From NCBI GenBank assembly GCA_963669155.1, contig OZ022589.1, positions 19,573,439 through 19,637,438 on the forward strand: DNA of 64,000 nt, read 5' to 3'. This DNA is from Arbacia lixula. Taxonomy: Eukaryota > Echinodermata > Echinoidea > Arbacioida > Arbaciidae. A program made the translations under genes and the position numbers. The notes beneath the pieces are model-generated. The model saw nothing but the letters and a program-made list of their open reading frames with translations. It was not told where the DNA came from and made no database searches. Positions within the stretch are counted from its first letter, which is position 1; each line of letters opens with the position of its first letter. Shown here piece after piece: positions 1 through 13,600 of the stretch.

Positions 1-1204
1 CAGATGCGCAGTGGAGCTAGGCTGGTGGGTGGTCTGGGCCTGAGCCAATCAGCTCCAAGCATTAGGAGCCATTGCCATGGTAGTTACCAGCAGGAACTGA
101 CAATTCATTTGTAACTGGTCATTTATACGCATTGCAGCGCAAGTGGCATTGATATATAGGTGCTAAGCTTTTTGCTATATCTACTGGATTTGCAGGGGTG
201 CTCTTACTTTCTTTTCTAATACATGTCGAAAATCGATTAGGTTGAATGGCTGTCTGTGCAATAAATAGCTAAAGCAAAAAAACCCAATTGTTTCTACGAA
301 TTGTATTATATGTCCATTCACGCTTTATTGATAATTTTTTTTTTAATGCATACTCTTTTCCACATGTAAATTATGTGTTCGTTCGTTTGAGAGAAAAAAA
401 GTGCTTACTCAATTAGAATGGTACAATTTGGACATTGCTGCTTGGGGCATTTATGACCATGATATTGGTCACATGCTTTACAGTGTAACTGTCACCTGAC
501 ATTGCACCAGTATGGGAATCATGACGCCCTGTACTTGACACACATTCCTCCAAGACACCTTTTATTTTTGGAATGCTAGACCGAGCCGCTTAGTAAGCTT
601 CCTTACACGCTTGTAACGTCCTGCACACTTTGTGCAAGTGCCACCATCACTTCCAGGTGTGACTTCCAGTGCGCTCCGTTTGGACAGGTTGCCATGGTGA
701 TGGCAACACACTCCTCCCGCACCAGACAAAACGCCGCTCCACTGAATTTAAGCTATGCCCTCAACAAAGCATACATTGCTCTTGACCCAATCCTTCTTGT
801 TCATTTCTCACTTTGCTTTCTGTGTACCAAATTTAATAAAGAATACATCCAATGGCCCTTTACAGGATGACCGATGGTGTACTGTGTACTGATACTTCCT
901 CAACATGAAAGCCCCTTCGTTCAAGACACAAGGAGCACGGACGAGCAGATATAACAGAAAGTATGAAAGAATTAACTCAACGGCCCTTTACAGGACGACC
1001 AATGGTGTATAGTCGATACTTCCTGAACATGCAAGCCCCTTCCTTCAAGACACAAGGAACAAGAACAAGCAGAAATGACAGAAAAAAATGAAATAATTAA
1101 CTCAACGGCCCTTTACAGGACGACCAATGGTGTACAGTCGATAATTCCTCAACATGCAAGCACCTTGTAATGACAGGACATGCTGCCGTGCCCTAGGGCT
1201 TTAC
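1..1204 (-). other. Integrin alpha intron 12 (partial)
   Basis: No blade 6 exon motif was found in any minus-strand frame here. The part nearest exon 12 holds the 127-bp tandem repeat listed separately. Positions 1-850 show nothing I can name. Confidence 0.6.
854..1150. repeat. Tandem repeat, unit about 127 bp, 2.3 copies
   Basis: The phrase GGCCCTTTACAGGA starts at 854, 982 and 1107, followed each time by similar text up to AACTCAA. The units carry short internal gaps. It lies in intron 12 of the integrin gene. Confidence 0.85.
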
Positions 1205-1302
1205 CTGAGCAGGGGTAGACTCCAGGCCAGTGGAGCTGCCATGGTAGATGTATACCCTTCCCTTCTGGTCATCACCGTCAAATGGAGCTCCAACAGCAAT
1301 GT
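1205..1302 (-). CDS. Integrin alpha exon 12: [10 protein letters not shown] to [10 protein letters not shown]
   Basis: Acceptor CTTGCAG|ACATTG, donor GCTCAG|GTAAAG (1204-1203). Encodes [20 protein letters not shown] and then [13 protein letters not shown], the end of blade 5. This is the last exon I can find before the left edge; the next exon should begin with the FG...DLD.NGYPDL motif of blade 6. Ends in phase 0. Confidence 0.93.
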
Positions 1303-2804
1303 CTGCAAGGGATACGGAAGGGGGGGGGGGTTACCAATCAAATTTTAGATGGATGGAGGAAATGTGCGGTTCTGATTCTTTTTATGCTGCTCCTCCTCTT
1401 TCTTTCCTTTTTTTCTCTCTATCTTTCTCTATGCTTCTCACTCTGTTTTCCCCTGTCTATCTCTTTCTTTTTGTTTCTTTCCCTCTCTACTTTTCTTTAT
1501 CTACCTGTTCTCACTGTATGTGTATCTCTCTCTCTCTCTGTCTATCTCCCCTTTCTTTCTCTCTCTCTCTCTCTCACACACACACAACCTCTATTTCTCT
1601 CACTCTCACTCACAAACTCTCTCTCTCTCTCCCCTTTTTTTCTTTCTCTCTCTCTCTCTTTCTCTCTAATGATCACTCTCTCTCACAATCTATCTCTCTC
1701 TTATCTTTCTCTCTTTCTCTCTAAAAATCACACTCTCTCTTGCACAAGAAAGGAAGAGATTCTGACCGTTGAATCCATCTTGGTTCGCATCTCCGATGGA
1801 GGAGACTGAGTAGCCAAAGCGAGCTCTGATGACGCTGCCCGTCAAAAGTTGTGGTGGAGCAAAAGTTCGCTAGGGAGAAAAAAAACAGGAAATCAGGGGT
1901 GCTAGTTAAATAAATATGCACAGTGGGACTAAACAACACAGGGCACTAAGCCTGAACAGTACTTCAAAATGAGCCTATTCATACATAGAACCAAGCCTGA
2001 ACAGTACTTAAAATGAGGCTGTTCATACATAGAACCAAACCTGAACAGTACTTAAAATGAGGCTGTTCACACACAGTATTAAGCATGATTTTTTTCTTAC
2101 AATGAGCCTGTTCATACATAGCACTAAACCTGAATAGTACTTAAAATGAACCTGTTCACACACAGTACTAATGAACATTTCTTAAATTGAGGCTATTCAC
2201 ACACAGTACTAAGCCTAAACAGTACTTAAATTGAGGCTGTTCACACACAGTACTAAGCCTCAACTGTACTTAAAATGAGGCTGTTCACACACAGTACTAA
2301 GCCTCAACTGTACTTAAAATGAGGCTGTTCATACACAGAACTGAGCATGAACAGCATGTAACAATAAGATCACAATCATATTGCTCATTATATCCCTCAT
2401 ATAATATATCAATAATATATCAATTATTGGTTATATAGAGGGAAGAAAAGGACTATTTTGTGATGTCATTTCAAAAATATTTGTCTCCCCTTTGTCTCGA
2501 TATTGCTTCATCCCTACTTAATACCACAAGATCTCTCATTATCATGGCACATTTGTATCTGAGCTGTCTCAGAGGACAGTTGACCTAAGAAAGCTCCTTT
2601 ATCACAAAAAGAGAGAAACAAAAAACAAATTTTTCTTTAGAATGAACTACTTACTGGTGCCGTCTGGAGGTAGATGTAGACCTGCCCAGCCTCCCATTTC
2701 TCGATGGCTGTTCTGCGATCCGTATGCATCGGGGCCCCAACGATCAGATCATCGAGGCTTTCATAATGAACAACATGATTATGCAGGGAGATGGGAAGAA
2801 AGGA

Positions 2805-2841
<37 letters not shown>

Positions 2842-2914
2842 CAGGTAGAAAGGAGGTGAGAGAGAGCGAGAGAGGCAGGTAGAAAGGAGGTGAGAGAGAG
2901 AGAGAGAGGCAGGT

Positions 2915-2971
<57 letters not shown>

Positions 2972-4609
2972 AATAGAGAAAGAGAGAAATATACAGAGAG
3001 AAAGAGTTTTGAGGTGGTAGAGAAGGTGGAACAAGAGAGAAAGAGAGAAAGAGAGAGAGATAGAGAGATAGATAGAGAGATATATAGATAGATAGATACA
3101 GAGAGAGAGACAGAGAGACAGAGAGAGAGAAATAGAGAAAGAGAGAAATATACAGAGAGAAAGAGTTTTGAGGGGGTAGAGAAGGTGGAACAAGATAGAA
3201 AGAGAGAGAGAGAAAGAGGGGGGGGGGGGGTAGAAGAAACACAGGTAAATGGCAGGAAATGTCACATGCAGTATTTCCTACATTCAAGGGACCTTTCTCC
3301 ATATTATTGTTATTAAAAGGCTGGACAATACACATTGTACAGTAATAGAAGCCAAATGAAAAACAAAGAGAGATCGGCATCATAACTATACAGTCTATAC
3401 TATCTACACCACTGTGGGTTCTTTCTCAAATTTTCGCTTTCCACAATTTCAGACTTTGCTATTTGGAATTCACTTCCCTCTGACGTACAACATTCACAAT
3501 CTTCAAATATTTTTTAAAACAGCTGTTAAAGTATCTACATATATTCCAGAAACATATTCCACATTACTGATGATTAATTGCCTTCATTTTCATTGAGCTC
3601 TGTGGTATTGTATTGTAATGTATTATATTGTCTTTTGTTGGAGTGACTCTTGTTCTATCATTGTTGTAATGTGTTTAACTTTCTCTCTTTAATTAATAGA
3701 ATTTTGTACATTTTAAACGGAGTCTTCTTGACTTACCCGTCCCCGTTTACATCTACAGCCTCCACACTGTTTCCAAAGTAGGAGACCAGCTGATCCCCTG
3801 TCACAGTGGCAAGCACATTCAGCATGCGGTCATAGATGGACACCTAAACACAAGACGATCCAACAGTCACAGATTAATATTGGCAGAGAGACGGCTTTCA
3901 TTACCAATATGCCTAATTTACCATTTTCCTATTTCCGTCAGAAGCATTAGACTAGTTATACATATTGATTTCCGTAGCAACTAATGGAAAACCCACTATG
4001 AAACACCATGATATCCTATCATGTCCTCTTATTAACATTAAACAGAAGATATTGATGATAATGATAATATAATGGTGATGAGGAAGAAGATATTTATAAT
4101 AATTGGAACATCAAAGATGAGGATGAGAAGGATGAAGATATTGATGATAATGGCAATATTAAAGATGGTGAGGAGGAAGAAGATACTGATAATTGGAAAA
4201 TTAAACATAATAATGAGAAGGATGAATATATCGATATGGTAATATATAAGTTGAAAAGTTGATAATGATAAGGAAAAAGATGCAAATGATAATAGGAACA
4301 ATAGAGATGATGATGATAATGGGAACATTAAAGATGATAATAAGGATGAAGATACTAATGATGAAAGTAACATTAAGGTGATATTAAAGTCATAAAACTT
4401 GGGGTCCTTTTTCTTGTGATTGTTGATATATCTTACCGATCCAAGAAGAGAGTCGCCTCGAGGTGAACCCACAACATAGTCTTCTACTCCATCATTATTG
4501 AAGTCACCCAGTGCCATGGAGAAGCCTGGAAGGATGAAATAGGGACAGACAGAGACAGAGAGTGGGAATAGAGAAATAGAGAGAAAGAGAGGGAGAGAGA
4601 GGGGAGAGA

Positions 4610-4651
<42 letters not shown>

Positions 4652-7600
4652 AGAGGGGGGAGGGGAGAGAGAGAGAGAGAGAGAGGGAGAGAGAGGGGGG
4701 GAGGACGAATGGAGAGAAGGAGAACCAGAGACAGAGAGGGGAAGAGGGGAGAGAGTGGGAGTGAAAGAGAGGGAGAGAGAAAAAGAGAGACAGAGAGGGA
4801 GAGGGAAGGGGAGAGACAAAAAGAAACAGAGAAAGCGGGGGATAGAAAGAGGGAAGGAGTGAGAGGGAAGGAGAAAAAGACAAGGAAATTTGAGAGAGAG
4901 AAAGAGAGAAATTGGAAAGAGTAGTGGAGAGTATATCAATAACTTTGTATGAAGAGGACCTGCGTGTACCATACATGGCACACAGTCAAAAATACAATAC
5001 ATTGACAGGACCCCTCTCATTTCCCCGTCATCACACGAGTATGTGGTATTAGGTTTCTCGACTGAGCAATAAGACCAGTGCCATCAGGTAATCAACTTCA
5101 ACCTCTCAGTCTGTACTTAACATGCGATGTCATAATATCAGGTGATAGCATTACACGTTTTATTGTTCACTTTATATGGATCTATAGCTGTCTAGTAAGA
5201 TTTTATTACATCCACTCGTATATTTGATTTCATATAATCATCTATCATCCTGCAAAAATGACATGAATACAGGTAGTGACAGTACCCTTACAAAGCATAC
5301 CAAGGGTCTGAAAGTACTGAAGTGTCGTCATATGCATGCTTGCGCAAGTTTCTGGGGATTTTTAGGGTTACTTCTGCAGCCACTTCTGCAACCCCACACA
5401 CTCTTAAGAGCTGTAAGACCAAACACTTTTGCGCAATGTTTATTTTTCATGCGTATATCACAAATTTTATATCCCCGCTATTTTTAAACCATGCTGCAAT
5501 CTTTAGCAGGCTAGATGTGCAAATCTTTTAGGGATTTCGAAGTTCTAGTACTGGCATTCCCCTCTTGCGCATGTGGCATGCTGTGACGCATTGCACAGCC
5601 ATCACCTTTATTTGTGGCATTTAATCTTCATGATAATGCTTTGTTCGGTGTTTTGTTGATGATTTAAATGCGTAAGGTGGATTGTTTTGTAGCGACAAGT
5701 ATTTCTTGAGTGGGAAAATAGCATCCCACAACTATGTTATAGGTGTGTTGTGCCTCACAAATTTACTCGCACCATTGCAAGATTACCAGTTTTACAATAA
5801 TACTTTCTCTTTGAATTTGTAAAAGAATGAAAGGCTACTTGGTCCGTGTATCCATCCATATTGTTGTAATAGCAGTGCTTGGTTTATGTGACAATCCATG
5901 CAGTTTATCCAATTATTCACTAATCTAGAACCTAAGCTACATGTACATGTAAACTAAGAGAGGCCTTGAATCCCTGTAATTTTGTTGCAGGGAAACACTT
6001 TAATTCAACATTTTCGGGGGATACTTTTTGAGCGCATTGGCAGATTTGGCCCCAATTTCACATTGTGTCTATGGGAATTTTTAGGGATCTTTAAACATTT
6101 TCCAGGGCTTTTTTAAGCATTTCGGGGGCGATATCGCTCCGCGAGGCCTCATGTATTTTTTTCCCAGTTTTGTTTGTATAATCAACACTTTGTCCCAATT
6201 AAGACTACAGCATAATACTACACTTCTGTTGTTTTTTTTTGTTCATGCGAAACATGGAGATATGCACACAAAAATGATTATGAATCAGGAACGGTTAGTG
6301 TATTTGTAGCGAGGCAAATATTATACAGGATTAAACACACAGTGTGTAAAGCATTGTGTGGTGGCAGCCATGTGCATGGTCAAGGTCAAGGAAATGAGGG
6401 CCATGTTTCACTTTCAGCATGCCAATAAACAGGGTGCTCCCCTGTGTAGAAAACGTGCAGCGCAAACACTGACGCATCCGGTCCAGAAAGTGATTGTGAG
6501 CCACACACTGTGATTTACTGCACCACCCATTAAATCAGCATCAGTATTGCTTTCTTTAACCCTTTTCTCACTATGTTTTCTTAGCCTCGTACTATCCTTA
6601 GCCCCATATTATTTTTTGAAGCTTTTCACACTGGCATTTCTTAGCCCCGTTTGCCAGTGTGAAAAGCATATTTGAGCCACGCATTCCATAGTTGTGTAGA
6701 GATAATGTGACAAAAAGTGACACTTTGCCCTTTTAAGCCATATGCGTAAAAAAAAATTCTGGTGATCATCCCGATGCCAACACCCAGAACGCCCTGCTTT
6801 GTTCGCAAGCATGCAAATCATCATTGACCTAATTTTATCTGCCTGATCATATCCCAAATCCAGCAATAATCTCAGGCTTCATTGCCATGTTAAATGGGGT
6901 GAAACATTGAAAGAAAAAGATATTTAGTGAAGAAAAAAATGTTTTTTGTAAGAAACAAGAAGTGGGGTCTGATTATCAATGTGCGATTCTTGAAAACGTT
7001 TCCCTTGCATTGAGGGTAGTCTAGATTCCAGACTGTGAAATTTGCACAGACTCATGGTCCAAGCACTGCTATCACAACTACAAGTAAGTCTGGACAGCAA
7101 GACTAAGTAAGCATCTTTTCACCCTGGCTCCTTCATCCTATCAAGCTGGAAGTTATTAGTCTCAGCATCCAGACCTACTTGTGTTTGCTGCAGTGGATCA
7201 GAAAGAAACAGCCTCCACAGTCTAGAATCAAGGCTATATTCAGGGTAGCCAGCAAGCCTACTTAGTAGCAAAAACACCATACTGATCGTTACAGAAATAT
7301 AACGTACATGTATACCTGCTTGGGAGAGGAACAGCTTCAACTAATACTTCCAACTTTCACATTTAATTCTGCAAATATTCAGCATCTCCTTCTTCTATTC
7401 TTCTTCTACCACTAATTAGTGTTAAGGGACACTGTTTGTAGACTAAACCACAAGCGATTGGCATCATTCACCAATTTCCTAGGGTGTTTATCAAAATCTA
7501 TCCACTCCACCGAGCTTTCCCCTTGCTCATTTCTTTCCCATGCATAGGGTGTAGCTCTCCTATACAAGGGACCTCCATTTAAAATCCTACGATCCCATCT

Positions 7601-10600
7601 TCTTTCTATTCTTCTTCTATCATAAACTACTAAATGGTGAGAAAAACTGTTCGTAGGGTCAACCATAAAGGGTCTACATTATCGACTCTATTACTACTAA
7701 ACTATCTGAGTCCCAGGTCAGATATTTACACAATTGATTGCCTATGGGACTAAGAGGAGAGGGCTGACCTATATGTTTGTTCTCTACAAGCATCTAAGCT
7801 TTCTTGTACAGGACCTCCGTCTAGCATCTTATCAGTGTATTCCAGAAAGGGGAGGCATGCTCCCACCCCAACACAGGCTTTAATTTTTGTAACAAAACAT
7901 GCTATCTGTGCAGGGCTTGAACCTGTGAGCGTGTGTTTCAGATTATTGAGCCACACTGTATCCATTATACACAACACACAGGATAATTGTTTGCACAGCC
8001 TCACATGAAATTATATTTTTCCCCTGGGAAAGACACCACTTCAACAGGAGGAAATCAGGAAGGAAATAATCCAGATCATCCATCAAATCAGAGTGAGACA
8101 ATGGCATGGAAGTGTTCCTGTGCACTATCACCTTTCAAAGTGTGCAACAGAAGCAGTTTGGCGGTGTTTGTCATCTCTTGCAAGGTGGGAGGTATCCTTA
8201 GTGGATTGGCATGGTGTCAGATTTGGGGGATCTCAGTCAGGGTGTCTCCCGTGACCAGCTAGCTTGTCACTCGGACATGGGTGACCAGCTAGCTTGCAAG
8301 CCTCTACAAACCCATAGCAGTCACTGTCAATGGTGACCAACTAGCTTGCAAGCCAGCATGCACCCTATCAGTCACTCTGTCAATGGTGACCGGCTAACTT
8401 ATTGCAGGCCTGTGCAAAGCCAGGTGACCAGCTAGCTTGCAGGCCTCCACGCACCCGTAACAGTCACCCTGTCCATGGGTGACCAGCTAACTGGCAAGCC
8501 TGATGCACCCTTAGCAGTCACCCTGTCCATGGGTGACCAGCTAACTGGCAAGCCTGATGCACCCTTAGCAGTCACCCTGTCCATGGGTGACCAGCTAGCT
8601 TGCAAGCCAGCACGAACCCTTGGCAGTCACTCATCACTGGTGACCAGCTACAGTAGATGTAGCTTGCAGGCCTACATGAAGCTTGCAAGCCGACATGAAC
8701 AATGAATGTAAGTGAAGAGCACCAACAACTAAAAAACAGCAACACTGAATACCGTTTTTTTTTCTTCAGGAAAGCCGCCCCCTTCATTCCCCCCTGATAC
8801 CGGTATATAAAGTAAAATCAACTAAAAAATCCCTTCCCCTTAAGTAAATTTGTACACAGGTTTCAACATACCTGTATCCAGGGTGTATCAGTATTAGTAT
8901 CTAAGCATAAAGAGTTTGCCTATAAAAAATGAAACATCATTTTCCACATTAATACATGCATATGTAGTAAGCAGCAAACACGCTAAGCTGCAGCTGAAAT
9001 TGCAGTCAGTGATTCCATGTGTACAAATGTATGGCGCTTATTGCAATGGATTGCAGTCAGCCATTGCAATCACTGCCAGGTTGAGCTCAGGCATTGCTGT
9101 ATAAAAGTGAACCTTTCAGCAGAACTTGATATTTTTGTTGTGGAAAATGTCACAGCATTTTTTTTTTCATTTTTGATAAGGAAATTACATCACGCTAGGA
9201 GTCGACCTTATTGCACCACATCACGTCTCACATAATCTAGTTCTGACTTCATACTGTACATGTAGCAAAACCGCAGTTTGGTTTGACTCATCAAATAACC
9301 CACAAACGCTCAAATTGTCATGAACAGTAAACAGTAATCATAATACCCAACCCTGAACCTATTTAATCCATTAGTGAGGGCATTAAGTACATCACACATC
9401 CTGTTTAAATTCTCTTGTTTTTCCACTGAATTCATCCTTAGAAATCGCATCAGATTTCATGCCGCAGTATCAACATTTACAGTTAATCTGTGGTTGTGTT
9501 CTCCGTAAACACAGCTTAAACATCATTAAAAATGTATTGTCCTATTATTTCTTTCCTGTTCATGTTGGCACAAGAAAATATTACAGGTCGACTTTGGGAA
9601 ATCTCTCACAAACCACAACAACATTAATGAAAATGGGTTTTGAGGAAGTGAAACAAAAGTAATTTCATTATATTTTAGATTCCTTGAGAAAATCTCTGAG
9701 AGGAAATATCATTTATTGTTCCTGTTTATATCCTGTAATTCTTTAATTATCCTTTCATTCATGATTCTCTTGAACATGTATCGTTGTCCTATACTGTTTT
9801 CTTGTTCATATTTCTTCTAAACACATAAATTGCCATCGTTTTATTCTTTCCTCTTCATGTTCAAGAAATATTGGTGGTTGACTTTGGGAAATTTCCTTAA
9901 AAACACATGAATCAGAACAAAATAGAAAATGTGCTCTAGGATGTGAGGCAAATTCAGTGATATATATAGATATATTTTAAAAATCCTTGGCAAAAACCAA
10001 ATCATTCCAAAGTTTCGCTTCCCACACCTGCAGCAGAGATTTTTTTTGTTCCTGTTCCTCTTCAACTTGTAGCGGACAAACGACCGTAATTCTATTATGG
10101 TAGCCAGTGAAGAGCTGCTTGTTATTAATTTCAATACTAATTCAATTTTTTCAATTCAATTCAATTTGGTATGAAATCAAGGACAATTTACATTGCTCCT
10201 CAGTATTGTCATGAATTATTTTTCGGTTTGAAATACGTCATAAACTTAATATTTTCTGCTTTATTTTTCATGGTTGGATTAAAACGGCATCAATAAGCAG
10301 AATGGCCCAATCAGCTTTTTTTTCATGAGGCATTGCCTGAGATTTGCCTCATGTTTCATCAGTCACATTTTTTTTCAGCTCGAGCAACATCAGGACTTTT
10401 TAATATTCATTTTCATCCCTTTCTATGTTAATTGTAGACTGGGTCTACTCTGGATTTGATTTCGACCGAGAGTGTGTTTTAATTCCGCATTATCATTTGA
10501 TTTATTTGGTGACAAATTCATCTTCAAACGTTTTTCTTTTATGATCTTTTAATTTTAAACTATTTTCCGTCTGGACTACCAACCTCGCAGTTGGGTTACG

Positions 10601-13600
10601 GCCCCAACCCCATGTCTCGCCACTGTCAACAAACTGTTTTTGCCTCTCAAGATTCTACAAGATACTCCACATCGGGTCATTGTGATGTCCACATTGAGTC
10701 TCCACAATGTCAACATCGTGTCATCATACTTCAGTCTTCAAAGGACCTCCCCTTTCTGCTTCTAGCCTTCCTTACAGTTTTCCACAACACTCCATGCAGC
10801 CTTCGCAACATCATCATTGTCGACTTCGCACTTCAGCCGTCGCAGGATTGATGACCCTGTTTGTCGAACTCCGTGATCACGTTAAAGTAAGGTAGATCTA
10901 CCGTTTCATATATTCCCGTTTCAGTTTGTGAATTTTTTTTTTGAAATCCTTGGCAAAACAAAAACTTTCCAATATTTCATTTCCCGAACATTCACCAGAG
11001 AAAATATTTTTTGTGTGATTCATGAACATAGGCAAACACAATCAGCCTGCTTCATAATCATTCAAATCTATGGAAAGTGTCAAACAAAATGGCTAGTAAC
11101 AAGGCAACACTTCATTCCCCAATTCTTAGTGAGTCATGTTCAATGAGTGGAATGCAATCTGAATCTATGGGTAATAGTTGTTGCTAGTCTGCTAAGCTAA
11201 CCACAAGTAGCATATTGTTTGGAATGGATAGCATTTACATATTGAAATAAGTCTCTGATAGAATATGACAAGAAAATGATATGATACATGCAGTTGCAGC
11301 CACACTGCAGGAAACTAGACAAGTTTCACTTCCTGATATTTCACTCTTTGAAATTTGAGCACTTCTCACGAGGTTTCTCACAGGCTGCTTGAACTACTTG
11401 TTGCCTTTGGGAAGTGTGGCTGAGCTTCGCTGGAACTACGGTACTAGTGTACGGGCTTACGCGCAGCATGACAATAGCAGGGCCCACTTTTTTTTGCCAT
11501 TGCGTTAAAGATGGCCCATCCCTTTTTCAAACATCTGCAAACTTCATGAATGTTTGCACATATTTAGCACATACCTATGGGATACCAGCTTTGAAATTTT
11601 AAGATCAGAGGTAGTATAACTCCCATAGAATAACTGAAAATCTTGATTTAATTTTTAGAAATAACAACTATTTTCGTGTTACAAAAAAAAGAAAGTTTGA
11701 TCAAATACTGAAGATTATTGCCTCAAAACCGGATATTATGTTTTGTCTATTCCACGGAAAGGTTATATAGTCACTCTCTCAAATGATGACAATTCAGGGA
11801 ACTTTCAGAATTAGGTCTGCATGGGACGGGGTACCTTTAATGGCCCAAACTGAGTCCATTCGCATCACCTGCTACCTGAGTGGCAGGGGAAAAAAATACA
11901 TGGGGGCTTGGGGCGACTTTGCCCCCGAAATGCTCAGAAAAGCCCTGGAAAATGTTAAAAGAGCCCCTAAAATTCCCATAGACACAATATAAAATTGTAG
12001 CCAAATTGCCCAATGTGCTAAAAAGAACCCCCGCCCCCCAAATTTTGAATCAATCTTTTCCCTGAACTACATGCATATGCAATAACGCCTCCACTTTTTT
12101 TTCTTTAAATATACATGTGCCATGAGAAATAAAGCGTGACAACAAGTTGGGTTGGTTTCTTACCTTGGTAGCTGTTATCAAACACAGCAGTTGCTTCTGA
12201 TGTACTCCGGACATCAGTCAGGTCAGACAGGCTCTGAGCATACACTTGACCTGCCCACAAAAAAGACACACATGATCTTATATTAATTTGATTAATTCAA
12301 AATTCATTTCTGACTCAATAACAAGAACTAAACTCAACAATGCAAATACATCCTTCCATAAATTTCAGATTGTGCACGGAGTTTAAAATGATCACTTCAA
12401 AATGGATCTTTCTTAATGACCCCTCATGATGAAAACTACATATCCAAAGTTCGTTTTCTTCTGCTTTTTTAATGGTGTATGTATAAAATATTTGCTCAGA
12501 GGAATATAAATGCAAATTAAGATATAAACATTACTAAGTTAAATTTCTGTAGCGATAATTACATATACAATGCTTATATGCTCTTTACAAGAATCACATC
12601 ATGAATGCAAAACATAGGAAACGAGGCAAAGAAATAAAATAATTAGCAGGTTAACATAATCAAACAATAAGGATAACACAATAATCAAACAATAAACCAT
12701 TGAGACTGGAAGGACTTCACATGAGCGGAAATAGCGGAATGAAGGATCTTGATAGGTACTAAAACTAATTCATGGTGGTAGCGACCGAGACAGCACGAAC
12801 ACCATACGGGTATGGGTACACTGTACATGCCCAGAGGCTCGTCGTTGATATGTCAGGTTGACCTGAGGATATGTTGGGGAATCATCGGGATGAAAAGATC
12901 TCTAAACTATGTTGAGGCGTTGCTAAAGCCATGTTTCCAGGTTAAGACAAGTAAAAGACCCCTAATTGGGCAGCCAATTACAAGATCTCAAAAGGAACAA
13001 TCAAGTTTCCTTGTTTCAATGACAAGTTTGACTGCAGTATTCTGAATATACAGCAACACAGCATATTGTAGAAAACTATGCATGCAGCTTTTCACCAAGC
13101 GCAACCCACGAGGGAGTACAAAGGCGATAAAGTAGAATACTCCACTGCGCTCAATCAAAATAACAACAGAGCAGCTTAACAGCACTTACCAGGAAATATT
13201 AATCATTTATTAGAAAACATGTAAAGAAAAGCAAAGAAGAAGATTGTATTTCATGGATGAAAATATATGGGAGACCACCTAAAGGGGAGGAAGAGAGGGG
13301 GGAACTAAAACAATAGCAATGCTCATCATAAAATAAACTTCAGAAATAGGAGACTAAAATAAGGAGAAACTGGAGAACTTATTGCCATATAGAGTACCCA
13401 AGTGGTGTGGTCATATGAGCATGTTGTCAAGACAAGTGGCTCTAAACAAAATCATTCCAGTGATAGGTGTACTGGTCTGATATTTTCCAGCGGGCAAGTG
13501 TCGGGCACTCGCAACATTAGAGTGCCCAATGTGATCACTGCTGCTTGCTCTGCCCGCATAGTTTAAAACCAGTTGTCTTGACAATATGTTAAAAGGACGT

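Larger units (their letters stand above)
4526..12163 (-). other. Integrin alpha intron 7
   Basis: A 7.6-kb intron. From its 3' end it holds a GA-rich repeat (4540-4920), one arm-like dispersed repeat (5985-6168), a 54-bp minisatellite (8245-8700) and the inverted partner of the dispersed repeat (11878-12075). Nothing else was recognised; short open frames in it have no family motifs and no matched splice sites. Confidence 0.8.

Noticed and set aside
1248-1809. Long Ser/Leu/Phe-rich open frames
   Set aside because: They are translations of a CT microsatellite that overlaps integrin exon 12 and its flank on the opposite strand; no protein-like composition.
1946-2355. CRISPR-like array
   Set aside because: The units abut without unique spacers; it is a minisatellite in an animal intron.
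4614-4924. Arg/Glu-rich frames
   Set aside because: Translations of a GA microsatellite.
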